A stretch of DNA of 64,000 bases, from positions 1,922,001 through 1,986,000 of the forward strand of contig NZ_JAKGCT010000004.1 in NCBI RefSeq assembly GCF_022230885.1. Reading direction: 5' to 3'. The notes under the pieces are model-generated. The model was not told the DNA's origin. It saw only the letters and a program-made list of their open reading frames with translations, and made no database searches. The position numbers and the translations under genes were made by a program. This document shows positions 10,423-18,787 of this stretch, in pieces. Positions within the stretch are counted from its first letter, which is position 1. Each line of letters starts with the position of its first letter. Origin of the DNA: Paenalcaligenes niemegkensis (GTDB taxonomy: Bacteria; Pseudomonadota; Gammaproteobacteria; Burkholderiales; Burkholderiaceae_B).

Positions 10423-11631
10423 CTATTTCAACCATTGCTCGACCCCCATCGCGGCTACTTTTCCGCTGGCAAAGCAGGCCGTCAACAGATAGCCGCCTGT
10501 TGGCGCTTCCCAATCAATCATTTCACCGGCACAAAATACGCCTGGGAGAGCCTTCAGCATCAGCTTCTCGTCAATGCTCTGGAAGCGTACTCCTCCTGCG
10601 CTGCTGATAGCCTCAGCTATAGGCTTGATGCCGGATAAGGTCAATGGCAGCTTTTTGATTATTGAGCTAAGAGCGCTGGCGTTCTCAAAGACGCTGGCAT
10701 CAGCACACTCGCGTAACAACGCCATTTTCACGCCTTTTAAACGCAATCGATTATCAAGGTGGCTGGCCCATGAACGGCTGCCTCGCGGCATAGCAACGAT
10801 CTGATAGATTTGTTCTGGCGTGCGGTCAGGAAGCAAGTCTATGTGCAGGGTTGCACTTCCATTGGCGAGCAAACGGTCACGCAGGAGTGATGACCAAGCG
10901 TAGACCAGGCTGCCCTCTATGCCGGTTTCGGTAATCAAGCCTTCGCCTCGCTTAAACGGGAGGCCTTCAGGCGCCATGGCGACGGATTTCAGTGGTTGCC
11001 CTGCAAATCGTTGGCTAAAGTAAGGTGACCAATCATATAAAAAGCCGCAGTTTGCCGGCAGTAGCGGGGCTACCGAGACGCCCTTCTCTTTAAGGGGTGT
11101 CAACCAGCGTCCATCGGACCCAAGGCGAGGCCAGCTAGCCCCACCCATTGCCAATAGCGTCGCTGAAGCTTGGTGGTGATACATACCCTGAGGCGTTTCA
11201 AAGCACAGCTCCTGACTATTCCAGCCAGTCCAGCGATGTCGGGAATGAATACGCACGCCGCTGGCACGCAGGCGCTGCAGCCATGTCCTCAGCAATGGAG
11301 CGGCTTTCATTTCTTTAGGAAACACGCGCCCCGAACTTCCAACAAAGGTCTCTATACCTAAATCGTGCGTCCACTGGCGCAATTCCTGCGCACTGAACGC
11401 CCCTAACCAGGCAGCAACCTGGGTCTCATGTTCGCCATAGCGGGATAAAAAACGTGCAGATTCTTCGCTATGAGTGAGATTTAAGCCGCCTCGCCCGGCG
11501 AGAAGGAACTTACGCCCCACTGATGGCATGGCATCGAAGACGTCAACTTGAAAACCGGCGTTAGCAAGCGTTTCAGCGGCCATTAATCCTGCAGGGCCGG
11601 CACCAATAACGGCGACTGAGTGGGTAGGCAT
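10423..11631 (-). CDS. BaiN/YhiN-family FAD-dependent flavoprotein (TIGR03862-like)
   Basis: This 402-residue protein begins with a Rossmann dinucleotide-binding motif (VAVIGAGPAGLMAAETLANAG, residues 7 onward). It has the signature GRKFLLAGRGGLNLTHSE of the HI0933/YhiN flavoprotein family and a C-terminal GVFCAGEMIDWEAPTGGYLL that binds FAD. The substrate is not known for this subgroup, so I assign only family membership. It is transcribed alone, facing away from csbD. Confidence 0.88.
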   Translation of the reverse strand: MPTHSVAVIGAGPAGLMAAETLANAGFQVDVFDAMPSVGRKFLLAGRGGLNLTHSEESARFLSRYGEHETQVAAWLGAFSAQELRQWTHDLGIETFVGSSGRVFPKEMKAAPLLRTWLQRLRASGVRIHSRHRWTGWNSQELCFETPQGMYHHQASATLLAMGGASWPRLGSDGRWLTPLKEKGVSVAPLLPANCGFLYDWSPYFSQRFAGQPLKSVAMAPEGLPFKRGEGLITETGIEGSLVYAWSSLLRDRLLANGSATLHIDLLPDRTPEQIYQIVAMPRGSRSWASHLDNRLRLKGVKMALLRECADASVFENASALSSIIKKLPLTLSGIKPIAEAISSAGGVRFQSIDEKLMLKALPGVFCAGEMIDWEAPTGGYLLTACFASGKVAAMGVEQWLK

Positions 11632-11897
11632 AGATTGCGAGTCAAAAAGCCGCGAATAGCAGCGTGGCGCAGATTATAGCGCCTGCAGGCATCGGCTTGG
11701 GCTTGGAGCTGAAGAGTAAGTAAACACTACCAAGCCGAGGCTTTTCCCTACGACGCTCATATACAAGGTTACGAACTAAGCGTATTCCTCTCACTTATCA
11801 AAGCCCAAACTGGGTAGTATGAAATTACGTTAGCTGCCACCACTTAGGGTGTGCCAGTTAACGTCCAACCGATGCACAACCTCGTGGAGACGTCATC

Positions 11898-12077
11898 ATG
11901 GACAAAGACCGAATCAAAGGTGCGGTAAAAGAAGTTAAAGGCAGCGTTAAGGAAGCGGTAGGCAAGGTTACTGACGACCCGGTAACTGAGGTCAAGGGCA
12001 AGGTCGAAAAAACCACCGGTACGGCTCAGCGGAAAATGGGGCAGACCAAAGACGCTATCCGGGATAAAAGACCATAG
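11898..12077 (+). CDS. CsbD-family stress-response protein
   Basis: This 59-residue, highly charged protein (MDKDRIKGAVKEVKGSVKE...) has the repeated K-G-x-(V/A)-K-E pattern of the CsbD family. These are small soluble proteins induced by general stress in many bacteria, with unknown molecular role. An upstream GTGGAGA is a plausible ribosome-binding site. It lies 52 nt before a small secreted protein on the same strand. Confidence 0.88.
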   Translation: MDKDRIKGAVKEVKGSVKEAVGKVTDDPVTEVKGKVEKTTGTAQRKMGQTKDAIRDKRP

Positions 12078-12129
12078 GTGCCAACGTAATTTCTTTTTAC
12101 CTAATTCGTTAATCAAGGAAGTGATCACT

Positions 12130-12504
12130 ATGATGAAGCTCAATAAAAAACTCGCCACAGCAAGCGCGTGCATTGCCTTGTTCGGCGCAGGCTTTGGATC
12201 ACAAGCGCTCGCAAATGCAGCTCACTCCAAAGATGCTGTCAGGGCCCAATACCAAACCGACATGGAACGTTGCGAACCCATGCAAGGCAACGACAAAGAT
12301 GTATGCGAGCAGCAAGCCAAAGCCACTCGTGATAACGCCAAAGCAGACGCAAAGGCAGGAAAGGAAGCCTCTGAAGCCAAGCAAGACGCCAATGAGGACA
12401 AACGAGATGCTAATTACAAGGTAGCCAAGGAAAAATGTGATGCTATGTCCGGCGATGCCAAAGACAAGTGTATTGCTGACGCCAAAACCATGTATGCACA
12501 ATAA
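12130..12504 (+). CDS. Small secreted Lys/Ala/Asp-rich protein with duplicated Cys motif
   Basis: The protein has about 124 residues, with an ATG at 12130 preceded by AAGGAAG. It starts with a signal peptide (KKLATASACIALFGAGFGSQALA), so it is probably periplasmic. The mature part is very charged. It contains two similar segments, ERCEPMQGNDKDVCEQQ near the start and EKCDAMSGDAKDKCIAD near the end, separated by a Lys/Ala/Asp-rich helical spacer. The four cysteines could form two disulfides. I do not recognise a named family, and similar short proteins occur in other Burkholderiales. The csbD neighbour hints at a stress role. Confidence 0.7.
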   Translation: MMKLNKKLATASACIALFGAGFGSQALANAAHSKDAVRAQYQTDMERCEPMQGNDKDVCEQQAKATRDNAKADAKAGKEASEAKQDANEDKRDANYKVAKEKCDAMSGDAKDKCIADAKTMYAQ

Positions 12505-12573
12505 GTAATTTGCATACCTTTGCAGACTTTCAGGGTCTGCAAAGGGCGGCGCCGAGCGACGTAAATCAGCGGC

Positions 12574-13206
12574 TTAAGAGTCTAGACGAACCACATCGGT
12601 GGCCAATGCCCTTTCACAAAAATCATCATGAGTGGTGAACAGCATAGGTAACTGGCAGGCCAGCAGGGCATCATGAACCCGTTGCGCCGATCTTTTATCC
12701 AAAGAGGCCGTAGGCTCATCCAGCAATAATAGCTGCGGACGCATCGCCAATACCCCCGCCAAGGCAACCAGGCGCTTCTGCCCACCCGACAGCACAGCAC
12801 ACGAGCGATCAGCAAGATCACTAATCCCCAAAGAGCTCAATACCTCCCTAGCTACAAACGTAGCTTCTTCAGGAAGCAAACCTTGATTCAACGGGCCAAA
12901 ACGCACATCATCCAGAACCGTAGGACAAAACAGCTGATCGTCCGGGTTTTGGAACATAAAACCCACTGGGCCACGCAAGGCCTCAAAACCAGCGCCTTGG
13001 CTGACATCAACATTCAAAATACTCAGGGCATCGGCTTTAAAGGGAATAAACCCCATCAGGGCGTTAAGCACCGTGCTTTTTCCTATGCCTGACGAGCCGC
13101 GCAATGCAACCCGTTGCGTCGAATTAATGCACAGATCAAGCCTTGTAATCAAAGGCTTTAACGACACATCAATACATAAGTTTTTAGCCACTAAAGCTGG
13201 AGTCAT
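12574..13206 (-). CDS. nikO: Nickel ECF transporter ATPase NikO/CbiO
   Basis: This 210-residue ABC ATPase has Walker A GSSGIGKST, Q-loop FMFQNPDDQ, signature LSGGQKRL, Walker B LLLLDEPTASLD and switch histidine TTHDD. The FQNPDDQ motif is typical of ECF-transporter ATPases. The start ATG overlaps the repaired nikQ stop as ATGA. It would power nickel uptake with NikK, L, M and Q encoded just upstream. A cobalt role is the alternative, but the nikR neighbour favours nickel. Confidence 0.9.
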   Translation of the reverse strand: MTPALVAKNLCIDVSLKPLITRLDLCINSTQRVALRGSSGIGKSTVLNALMGFIPFKADALSILNVDVSQGAGFEALRGPVGFMFQNPDDQLFCPTVLDDVRFGPLNQGLLPEEATFVAREVLSSLGISDLADRSCAVLSGGQKRLVALAGVLAMRPQLLLLDEPTASLDKRSAQRVHDALLACQLPMLFTTHDDFCERALATDVVRLDS

Positions 13207-13897
13207 AAGGGCAGCCACAAGGTCAGCAAAATAAACAGAAGCACCGCAAAAACACGGTACCAATCAGGCCGTAAAATCGCTTTTTTTGTCGATAAAGAAA
13301 GATGCCGTTATAAGATCGTGCCTGCATGGCTCGCGACACCGACGTCGCGCGATCGAGCCCGTCGAGCAGCAAGCGGGCAAAAAAGATGCCATAGCTTTTA
13401 TAAACATGCCTGGACGGTCTGGCTACAAAGGCTCGCACGCTAAGGCTACGTTCTAGACGATCACGGCTTTGCTGAAACTCAGCCAGATAGCGCACCATCA
13501 AAAAACTGAGCAGCGCAAACTTTTTAGATCGACTGATGTCGGCCACTGCTCCGGCGATACTCTCTGCACTCAACCCCTTCAGACAGGCAGCACATAGCAG
13601 CATAGCCGCATTGGCGCGGGCTACCGCCAATAAAGCCAAGGAGTACCCTGGCTCGACCCACTGCCAGGCTCGCCAGTCAACGGCCACAAACGCAAACAAA
13701 AAAAATAACAACAGATTTGCGGGAAGCAGGCGTTTAAACAAGGTTTTGAGCTGATCTCGGTACACCCAAACAGACAGGGGCAATAGCGCTAATGCCACAA
13801 TGGCCACCCTAAGCAAATCTGTCGCCAGAACTACCGCCAGGCTACCCGCGAAAGCCAAGCCTATTCGCAAGCGAGAATCGGCTATACCCAGACCCAT
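13203..13897 (-). CDS. nikQ: ECF transporter transmembrane (T) component NikQ/CbiQ (one frameshift in this sequence)
   Basis: This is a membrane protein of the CbiQ family with several hydrophobic segments. Its coupling helices contain the Ala-Arg-Gly-type motifs (SVRAFVARPS, AMQARSY) that contact the ATPase. The start ATG overlaps the nikM stop (TGATG). The frame is lost at A13248-13252. Adding one base changes the tail to VFFAVLLFILLTLWLPL and puts the stop into a 4-nt overlap with nikO, which strongly supports a base missing from the sequence. Confidence 0.88.
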
Positions 13898-14491
13898 CAG
13901 GCCGAACGCAGCAGCAGCTCAGGCCTGAGCTTCAGCAAGGCCTGCAAAGCCAGAGCCGTAATGGCCGCTTCAATGAACATAACTGGCACATGCACGATAA
14001 GCAGCATGTAGATAGCGTGAGTAAAAACATGCCCCCGCTCGCAAACAATAAGACCGAGGCAACAATAGCTGCCCCGCTGACGCCAATGAAAGCAGCGATT
14101 ACCCCAGCTACAAGTGGGCGTCGATATAGCAGATGAGCGCTAAAGTAATAGGCCGCGACCGCGGGCAAACCCATGATCAGCACATTGGCTCCCAAGACCG
14201 CGAAGCCACCAAAGCCAAACAAGGCTGCTTGCAATATCAGCGCCACGACAATGACGGGAATAGCAGACCAGCCCAGCAACACACCTAATAAACCATTCAA
14301 CAGCAAATGAACGCTTCCAGGCCCGACGGGAATATGAACCGTGCCAAGTGCAAAAAAACACAGCCTAAGATAGCGGCCAGCGGTATTGCCTGCTCTGATA
14401 AGTTACGCACACTCCAGGCGGTCGCCAGTGCTGCCACGCCCAGCGTCGCAAGCACCACAGGAGCCGATAGAATACCTTCAGATAAATGCAT
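13897..14491 (-). CDS. nikM: Nickel ECF transporter substrate component NikM/CbiM (two frameshifts in this sequence)
   Basis: NikM is the integral membrane substrate-specific subunit. It begins MHLSEGIL, where the N-terminal Met-His is the metal-ligand motif conserved in NikM/CbiM. The remaining helices match the family (HLLLNGLLGVLLGW, LIMGLPAVAAYYF). The frame breaks at A14352-14358 and at A14023-14027. One added base in each run gives a continuous 198-residue protein ending in a TGATG overlap with nikQ. Both breaks are homopolymers, so I infer sequencing error. Confidence 0.87.
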
Positions 14492-14506
14492 ACGCGTTGT
14501 GTAAAG

Positions 14507-15010
14507 TCAGGGCTTGCGACGCCGTAAATAAAATAAGTACAAGCCGGCCAAACCGACTATGTAGCCAATCCCTCCAACAATATCCGATAGGCGAATGCGG
14601 GCCTCAAGCCGGGCAATATCCTGCCTCAGCAAGGCAATATCCGCAGCATCGATTTGCATCGTTCCGTTATCGGCCGAGCGCGGGTTCTGAAGCAAGATGT
14701 CTGCTTGCGCGCGATGCCCTTCCATGCCGTAAGCTACAACTCGATACGATCCGGGGGACAAGTCGCTAAAAGTAAAATTGCCGCTTCCATTGGTTTGCAC
14801 AGAAAGCTGTATCTGCTTGCTGTCAGGTGGGGAAAACAGCTCCACCGCCTCATCGGCTGCTGGCGTACCATCAGAATAAAAAGCCTGCCCGCTAATCGCC
14901 TCCTGCCCTGCGTGGGCAGAGACCAATAGCGCATGGCTCAGGGCGGGACCACTAAACAGTACCGCCAACCCTAAAAACAACCCACATGCGCGTTGTAGAG
15001 TGGTCAACAT
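14507..15010 (-). CDS. nikL: Additional nickel ECF component NikL (signal peptide, beta-sandwich, C-terminal TM helix)
   Basis: This 167-residue protein has a signal peptide ending before HALLVSAHAG, so the mature protein would start with histidine. A carboxypeptidase-regulatory-like beta-sandwich (TNGSGNFTFSDLSPGSYRV) is followed by a helical stretch and one transmembrane helix near the C-terminus (IVGGIGYIVGLAGLYLFYL) with a positive tail. This build and its position between nikK and nikM match NikL of NikKLMQO systems. It probably helps deliver or sense Ni(II) at the periplasmic face of NikM. Spacing is 4 nt to nikK and 15 nt to nikM. Confidence 0.8.
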   Translation of the reverse strand: MLTTLQRACGLFLGLAVLFSGPALSHALLVSAHAGQEAISGQAFYSDGTPAADEAVELFSPPDSKQIQLSVQTNGSGNFTFSDLSPGSYRVVAYGMEGHRAQADILLQNPRSADNGTMQIDAADIALLRQDIARLEARIRLSDIVGGIGYIVGLAGLYLFYLRRRKP

Positions 15011-15014
15011 GGCG

Positions 15015-15713
15015 CTACTTTATGGTCGTGAATACAAGATTGACATTAACCGCATACACATCTGTCTCCGGATCATCGCTGACCTCAAAACGGTGAGCGG
15101 CAGAGACAAATGTCTCGCCCCCAGTCAAGGACAAAACCGCTTTGCCATCAGCATCGGTAAGCAGCTGGCTGTCTTCAGCATCATTCAGAGCGATTTTCCA
15201 GCCTGCCGCAGGCTTACCCTCGAACAGCACCTGCACCGCAAACATATCACCCGCTTTGGGCTGCGTAGCGCTTAAAGGAATAATCTCGGCCTGTACACCC
15301 GTAGCAGTGGAAGCAAATTCGCTCCAGCGTAGAATGTTCTTATGAAACTTTATCGGATGCGAGGATGTTTCCGCCCCCGGATTCTGGCTTTTGGGAAGAT
15401 TGACTGTCTTCCCGCCTTTGGCTTTACTCCAGTATCCGTTGTCAAACACGAGGGTCATCATCGCCGGATCGCCCTCTACGGTAATGGTAACCGTGTCGTT
15501 GACGTGTGCACGTTTGATAGCCAGCTCGTCGCCCTCTGAGTTCCACGCAGAGACTGCCTTAACTTTATCAACCTCATAAGCTTCTACCTGACCAGCATGG
15601 CCATAAACGACTTCGTAAGCGTCACCGGCAGGAGCAAGCCAGGCGTCATGAGCCTGTGCGGTAGAGATCAAGCCCAACGAGGCAAAAATGGCTAAAAATG
15701 CAAGTTTTTTCAT
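15015..15713 (-). CDS. nikK: Periplasmic nickel transport component NikK (DUF4198)
   Basis: This 232-residue DUF4198 protein has a clear signal peptide cut before HDAWLAPAG, again giving an N-terminal histidine that could bind metal. DUF4198 proteins next to cbiM-type genes are the NikK component of nickel ECF transporters. The fold is predicted as tandem beta-sandwiches, with ending motifs TDADGKAVLSL and VYAVNVNLVF. It is the first gene of the nikKLMQO run and faces nikR across 251 bp that hold a dyad. Confidence 0.85.
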   Translation of the reverse strand: MKKLAFLAIFASLGLISTAQAHDAWLAPAGDAYEVVYGHAGQVEAYEVDKVKAVSAWNSEGDELAIKRAHVNDTVTITVEGDPAMMTLVFDNGYWSKAKGGKTVNLPKSQNPGAETSSHPIKFHKNILRWSEFASTATGVQAEIIPLSATQPKAGDMFAVQVLFEGKPAAGWKIALNDAEDSQLLTDADGKAVLSLTGGETFVSAAHRFEVSDDPETDVYAVNVNLVFTTIK

Positions 15714-15775
15714 ATGATTTATTCAGGATATTGAGCAGTATTACTGGGCCCAATGATTGGCAAAAAGGAACGTGA

Positions 15776-15802
15776 GTATGATAAATTTAAAATTCATCAC
15801 AC
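15776..15802. promoter_or_regulatory. Candidate NikR operator
   Basis: A 27-bp imperfect palindrome lies between nikK and nikR. The left half-site is GTATGA and the right is TCACAC, and the centre is AT-rich; only 2 of 13 pairs are mismatched. E. coli NikR binds GTATGA-N16-TCATAC. The spacer here is 15, so the match is good but not identical. It is close to the nikK start and could repress nikKLMQO when nickel is plentiful. Confidence 0.6.
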
Positions 15803-15964
15803 GAAAATAGCATAGCATAGCCCCGTGCCAAATCAAGCGATTAATGACCACACGCCTGCCTTCTGCCAGATGCCTGCGGTTCTTTCTGAAGCGAAAATAA
15901 CTAAAGCCTTATAAAATAAGCGGAGCTTCGGCTAACAACTTCTAATTTCCCCCAAAGGACCCTC

Positions 15965-16402
15965 ATGAGGCGCCTCACAATTTCCGTCGACAACGCACTG
16001 GCCGATGCCTTTGACGAACTGGTTAAAAAGAAGAGTTACTTAAATCGTTCTGAAGCGTTTCGCGATCTCGTTCGCAAAGAACTGGGCGACGCTGAACTGG
16101 AGGATAGTGACTCAAGCTGGTGTGTGGGCACGTTAACGTATGTATATGATCATCATGCCCGTCAGCTAGCCAATCGCTTAACCGAGATGCAGCACAACCA
16201 TCACGACATCGTGGTGGCCTCTCAGCATGTCCACCTTGATCACAACAATTGCCTTGAAACTCTTATTATGCGGGGCAGAGCCAACGAGGTAAAAGCATGT
16301 GCCCACGCGATCACTTCCCAGACAGGAGTGCACCATGGCAATCTGCATATTATTCCTGTCGAGCTAAGTTCGCCCAGCACGCGCATGGCGACTAAATTCT
16401 GA
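15965..16402 (+). CDS. nikR: Nickel-responsive regulator NikR
   Basis: NikR is a ribbon-helix-helix repressor with a C-terminal ACT-like nickel domain. The 145-residue protein starts MRRLTISVDN (the DNA-binding ribbon) and has NRSEAFRDLVRK in the first helices. The high-affinity nickel ligands are all present: H77, H88, H90 and C96 (H76, H87, H89 and C95 in E. coli). It is divergent from nikK, so it most likely controls that operon. Confidence 0.95.
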   Translation: MRRLTISVDNALADAFDELVKKKSYLNRSEAFRDLVRKELGDAELEDSDSSWCVGTLTYVYDHHARQLANRLTEMQHNHHDIVVASQHVHLDHNNCLETLIMRGRANEVKACAHAITSQTGVHHGNLHIIPVELSSPSTRMATKF

Positions 16403-16453
16403 AGCCGCAGTGTGCCGCATTATCCATATAACCATGTCTATGGCTGAGCTTTC

Positions 16454-18667
16454 TTATTTAGACGACAGCCATCTTTCGAAGGCCGCCGCATCAACTCCCG
16501 CTGGTACATACCAACGTTTGATGCCTGGGTCCCACATCGCCCCAAGAGCCTTGGCTTCATCCTTTTCAGCAAAGGGCACCACAAGATCAACTCTTTCGCC
16601 ACTGCGCGCGGGCTCTTGCACCCTGAAGCGGCTAGGGCCTGAACCCGTCATGGCCTGTACATAAGGCTGGGCTTTCTCTCGTAAGCGATTGCTGGCCAAG
16701 GCCTGATTCGAACGGTCCCAGGTCTGATTGATGCCCAGGCGCGCAACAAAAGGACTCCGCCACGCTTCATCTTTAGGCACTAGCAGGCTTAGTTGCTGCT
16801 GGGTACGCGTCACCGCCACGTAAAACAGATTTTCCTCTTCTAGTGTGGTGACCGTATTTAAAGGAAACTCATCTTTGTGCAAATAAGGAAGAATAACGTG
16901 AGGGTATTCTTTGCCTTTGGAGTTCGCAACACACTCTAAACGCACTGCCTGACCATGCGGGCTCTCGGCCTTGACTGAGGGATCCAGTTCAATAAGCCAG
17001 GCATAAAAGCTTCTTACCGATACCTGTTTCTGCTCGGCTACGCGAATAAAGCCTGCAATGGATTTCTTGATAACCAGTGCCTGATGTTCATGTACAAACA
17101 AGCGTTGGGCCACTGCAGAAAAGTCTAAAATATTGCAGACCTCGTGCAAGACTTCATGCGCCAAGCCTTCATCGGCCTTAACTCGTAAGTACTCCAGAGC
17201 TTGCGACATCCGCTTAGCGGGCAAGGCAGGGGCTGTGCGCAGAATTTGTCCGCTGTAAAAAAGGGCCAGCATTTCAGGGTGTTCGGCGATGTCATTTTGC
17301 GCCAAGACCAGATCATCGTCGGAAAGATCCAGCTCGGCAAAGAATGCAAGGGCTCCCACCATCTCGCGGCGTAACGCATGTGAGGGCACATCGGCCAGTG
17401 CAGACAGCGCCAACGCCATCAGGCCCCGAATAAACACGATCTCACGCCGCATCAAGTAAGGTGTAAAGCCCTGAGCCACATAAGGCACTCGTGCTGTCAG
17501 CAAAGCGCTTTCGACGGCGACAGACTGATGCTCGTCGCGCAACAATACGGTACACCCGCTCAGGGTATTGCCAGCATCAGTCCAGCCTTTGATCGCTTTC
17601 AGGCAGGCCAGGCCGCCGGCATCAAGATCTGCATGGTCATAATAAGCAGTATCAATCTGCGTATGCAAAGGCAAGGCTGAACTAACCAGTTTATTTTTAA
17701 AATGCTCAACGGCGAATGCCAAATGTGGTCCGTGACGATAAGTTTGTGTCAGAGGCAGCGAGCGGGCATGCGAATAACGCTGTTTAAAACGATCGAGCAA
17801 AAAAGCCTCATCTGCTCCCAGCTCTCCATGAATAACCTGATCTTTATCACCTGCCCCTACAAAGTAAACATCCCCTTTGTCGAGCAGTGCGCACAAAATA
17901 CTGAACGAAGCTTCATTCAGATCGTGCAGTTCATCGGCCACCACCAGACGATAGGTCGGCAAGGCATCATGCCAATGCGCTTCATAGCTCAGTAACTGCG
18001 CCAGATCGTAGGTAGCATCATAAGGGCCTCTGAATACCACCCCTTCGTAACTGTCATTTCTAAGCGCTTCGTATTCTAGGGTAGTTAAGTAATCAGTCAG
18101 CGTAGCTTTGGCGTTGATGGCCACATCTTCAACATTCAGACCCAGGTCATCATCCTCAAAGCTCATCGATGCCTTTAAGCGTTGCTGACAATCTAAAAAC
18201 TGGCTTAAAGCCACATGGTGTGTGCGTATATCAAGGTATTCGTAGCGATGAGCATATTTCAGGCTGACGCGCTCGATAGCTTCTAATACGTAAGGGCGTA
18301 ATTCTTCTGCCTGAGTGTACACAGGCACTGTGACACTTTCTGCGCTGGCTAACATCTCTGTAGCAAAACCGTCGAAGCTGCGTATGCGTATCTGTCGCAA
18401 GTGATGCCTGGCCACACCAATTTCAAGCAGACGCTGCTGCAAGATTTGCCTGGCCTCATCGGTGAAAACCAACGCCAGAATCTTGGCTGGCGCCATTCCC
18501 CGTGCGAGGGCCTCCGCAATGCGTAGTGCTAACGTAGTTGTTTTGGCAGCACCGGCATTGGCATGCACCAAACTAATCCGCCGCTGAGATAGCTGAATAG
18601 CCAGCTGTTCCGGGGTAGGTATTATGTTTTTAGGCACAAACCGTGCATTGGCAGAGGTAGTTGTCAT
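16454..18667 (-). CDS. UvrD/Rep-like superfamily 1 helicase with C-terminal DUF5710-like domain
   Basis: From the ATG at 18667 the protein has 737 residues. The P-loop reads NAGAAKTTT (K42). Other SF1A motifs are IRSFDGFA, Walker B LVVADELHDL, VGAGDKDQVIHG and TQTYRHGP. C-terminal helicase motifs VANSKGKEYPHVILP and EEENLFYVAVTRTQQQL follow. The last 45 or so residues (VDLVVPFAEKDEAKALGA, WDPGIKRWYVP, FERWL) form a DUF5710-like module often attached to helicases, primases and relaxases. An earlier ATG at 18721 lies inside a terminator hairpin, so I rejected it. Role unknown; DNA repair or plasmid or phage defence are possible. Confidence 0.85.
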   Translation of the reverse strand: MTTTSANARFVPKNIIPTPEQLAIQLSQRRISLVHANAGAAKTTTLALRIAEALARGMAPAKILALVFTDEARQILQQRLLEIGVARHHLRQIRIRSFDGFATEMLASAESVTVPVYTQAEELRPYVLEAIERVSLKYAHRYEYLDIRTHHVALSQFLDCQQRLKASMSFEDDDLGLNVEDVAINAKATLTDYLTTLEYEALRNDSYEGVVFRGPYDATYDLAQLLSYEAHWHDALPTYRLVVADELHDLNEASFSILCALLDKGDVYFVGAGDKDQVIHGELGADEAFLLDRFKQRYSHARSLPLTQTYRHGPHLAFAVEHFKNKLVSSALPLHTQIDTAYYDHADLDAGGLACLKAIKGWTDAGNTLSGCTVLLRDEHQSVAVESALLTARVPYVAQGFTPYLMRREIVFIRGLMALALSALADVPSHALRREMVGALAFFAELDLSDDDLVLAQNDIAEHPEMLALFYSGQILRTAPALPAKRMSQALEYLRVKADEGLAHEVLHEVCNILDFSAVAQRLFVHEHQALVIKKSIAGFIRVAEQKQVSVRSFYAWLIELDPSVKAESPHGQAVRLECVANSKGKEYPHVILPYLHKDEFPLNTVTTLEEENLFYVAVTRTQQQLSLLVPKDEAWRSPFVARLGINQTWDRSNQALASNRLREKAQPYVQAMTGSGPSRFRVQEPARSGERVDLVVPFAEKDEAKALGAMWDPGIKRWYVPAGVDAAAFERWLSSK

Positions 18668-18710
18668 GAGTTCATTTTCGCTGTTGGGCGCGTTCTTGTA
18701 TAGCAAGAAC

Positions 18711-18734
18711 AAAAAAGCCATGCTTTGGCATGGC
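18711..18734 (-). terminator. Rho-independent terminator after the sapC-like gene
   Basis: On the minus strand the stem GCCATGC / GCATGGC closes a 4-nt loop (CAAA) and is followed by TTTTTT. It lies 54 nt past the SapC-family stop and just before the helicase gene, separating the two units. Confidence 0.85.
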
Positions 18735-18787
18735 CTTTAGCACGGCTTTTTTGTGAGGCAGGACACAGCCGCCCAGAATCAGACTTC

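Noticed and set aside
12574..15713. Cobalt (cobalamin) transporter cbiMNQO
   Set aside because: A DUF4198 NikK component, a NikL-like subunit and the divergent nikR point to nickel; no cobalamin genes or B12 riboswitch are seen.
18668..18721. Upstream ATG at 18721 as start of the helicase
   Set aside because: It lies inside a terminator stem of the preceding gene; the extra 18 residues are unlike a helicase N-terminus.
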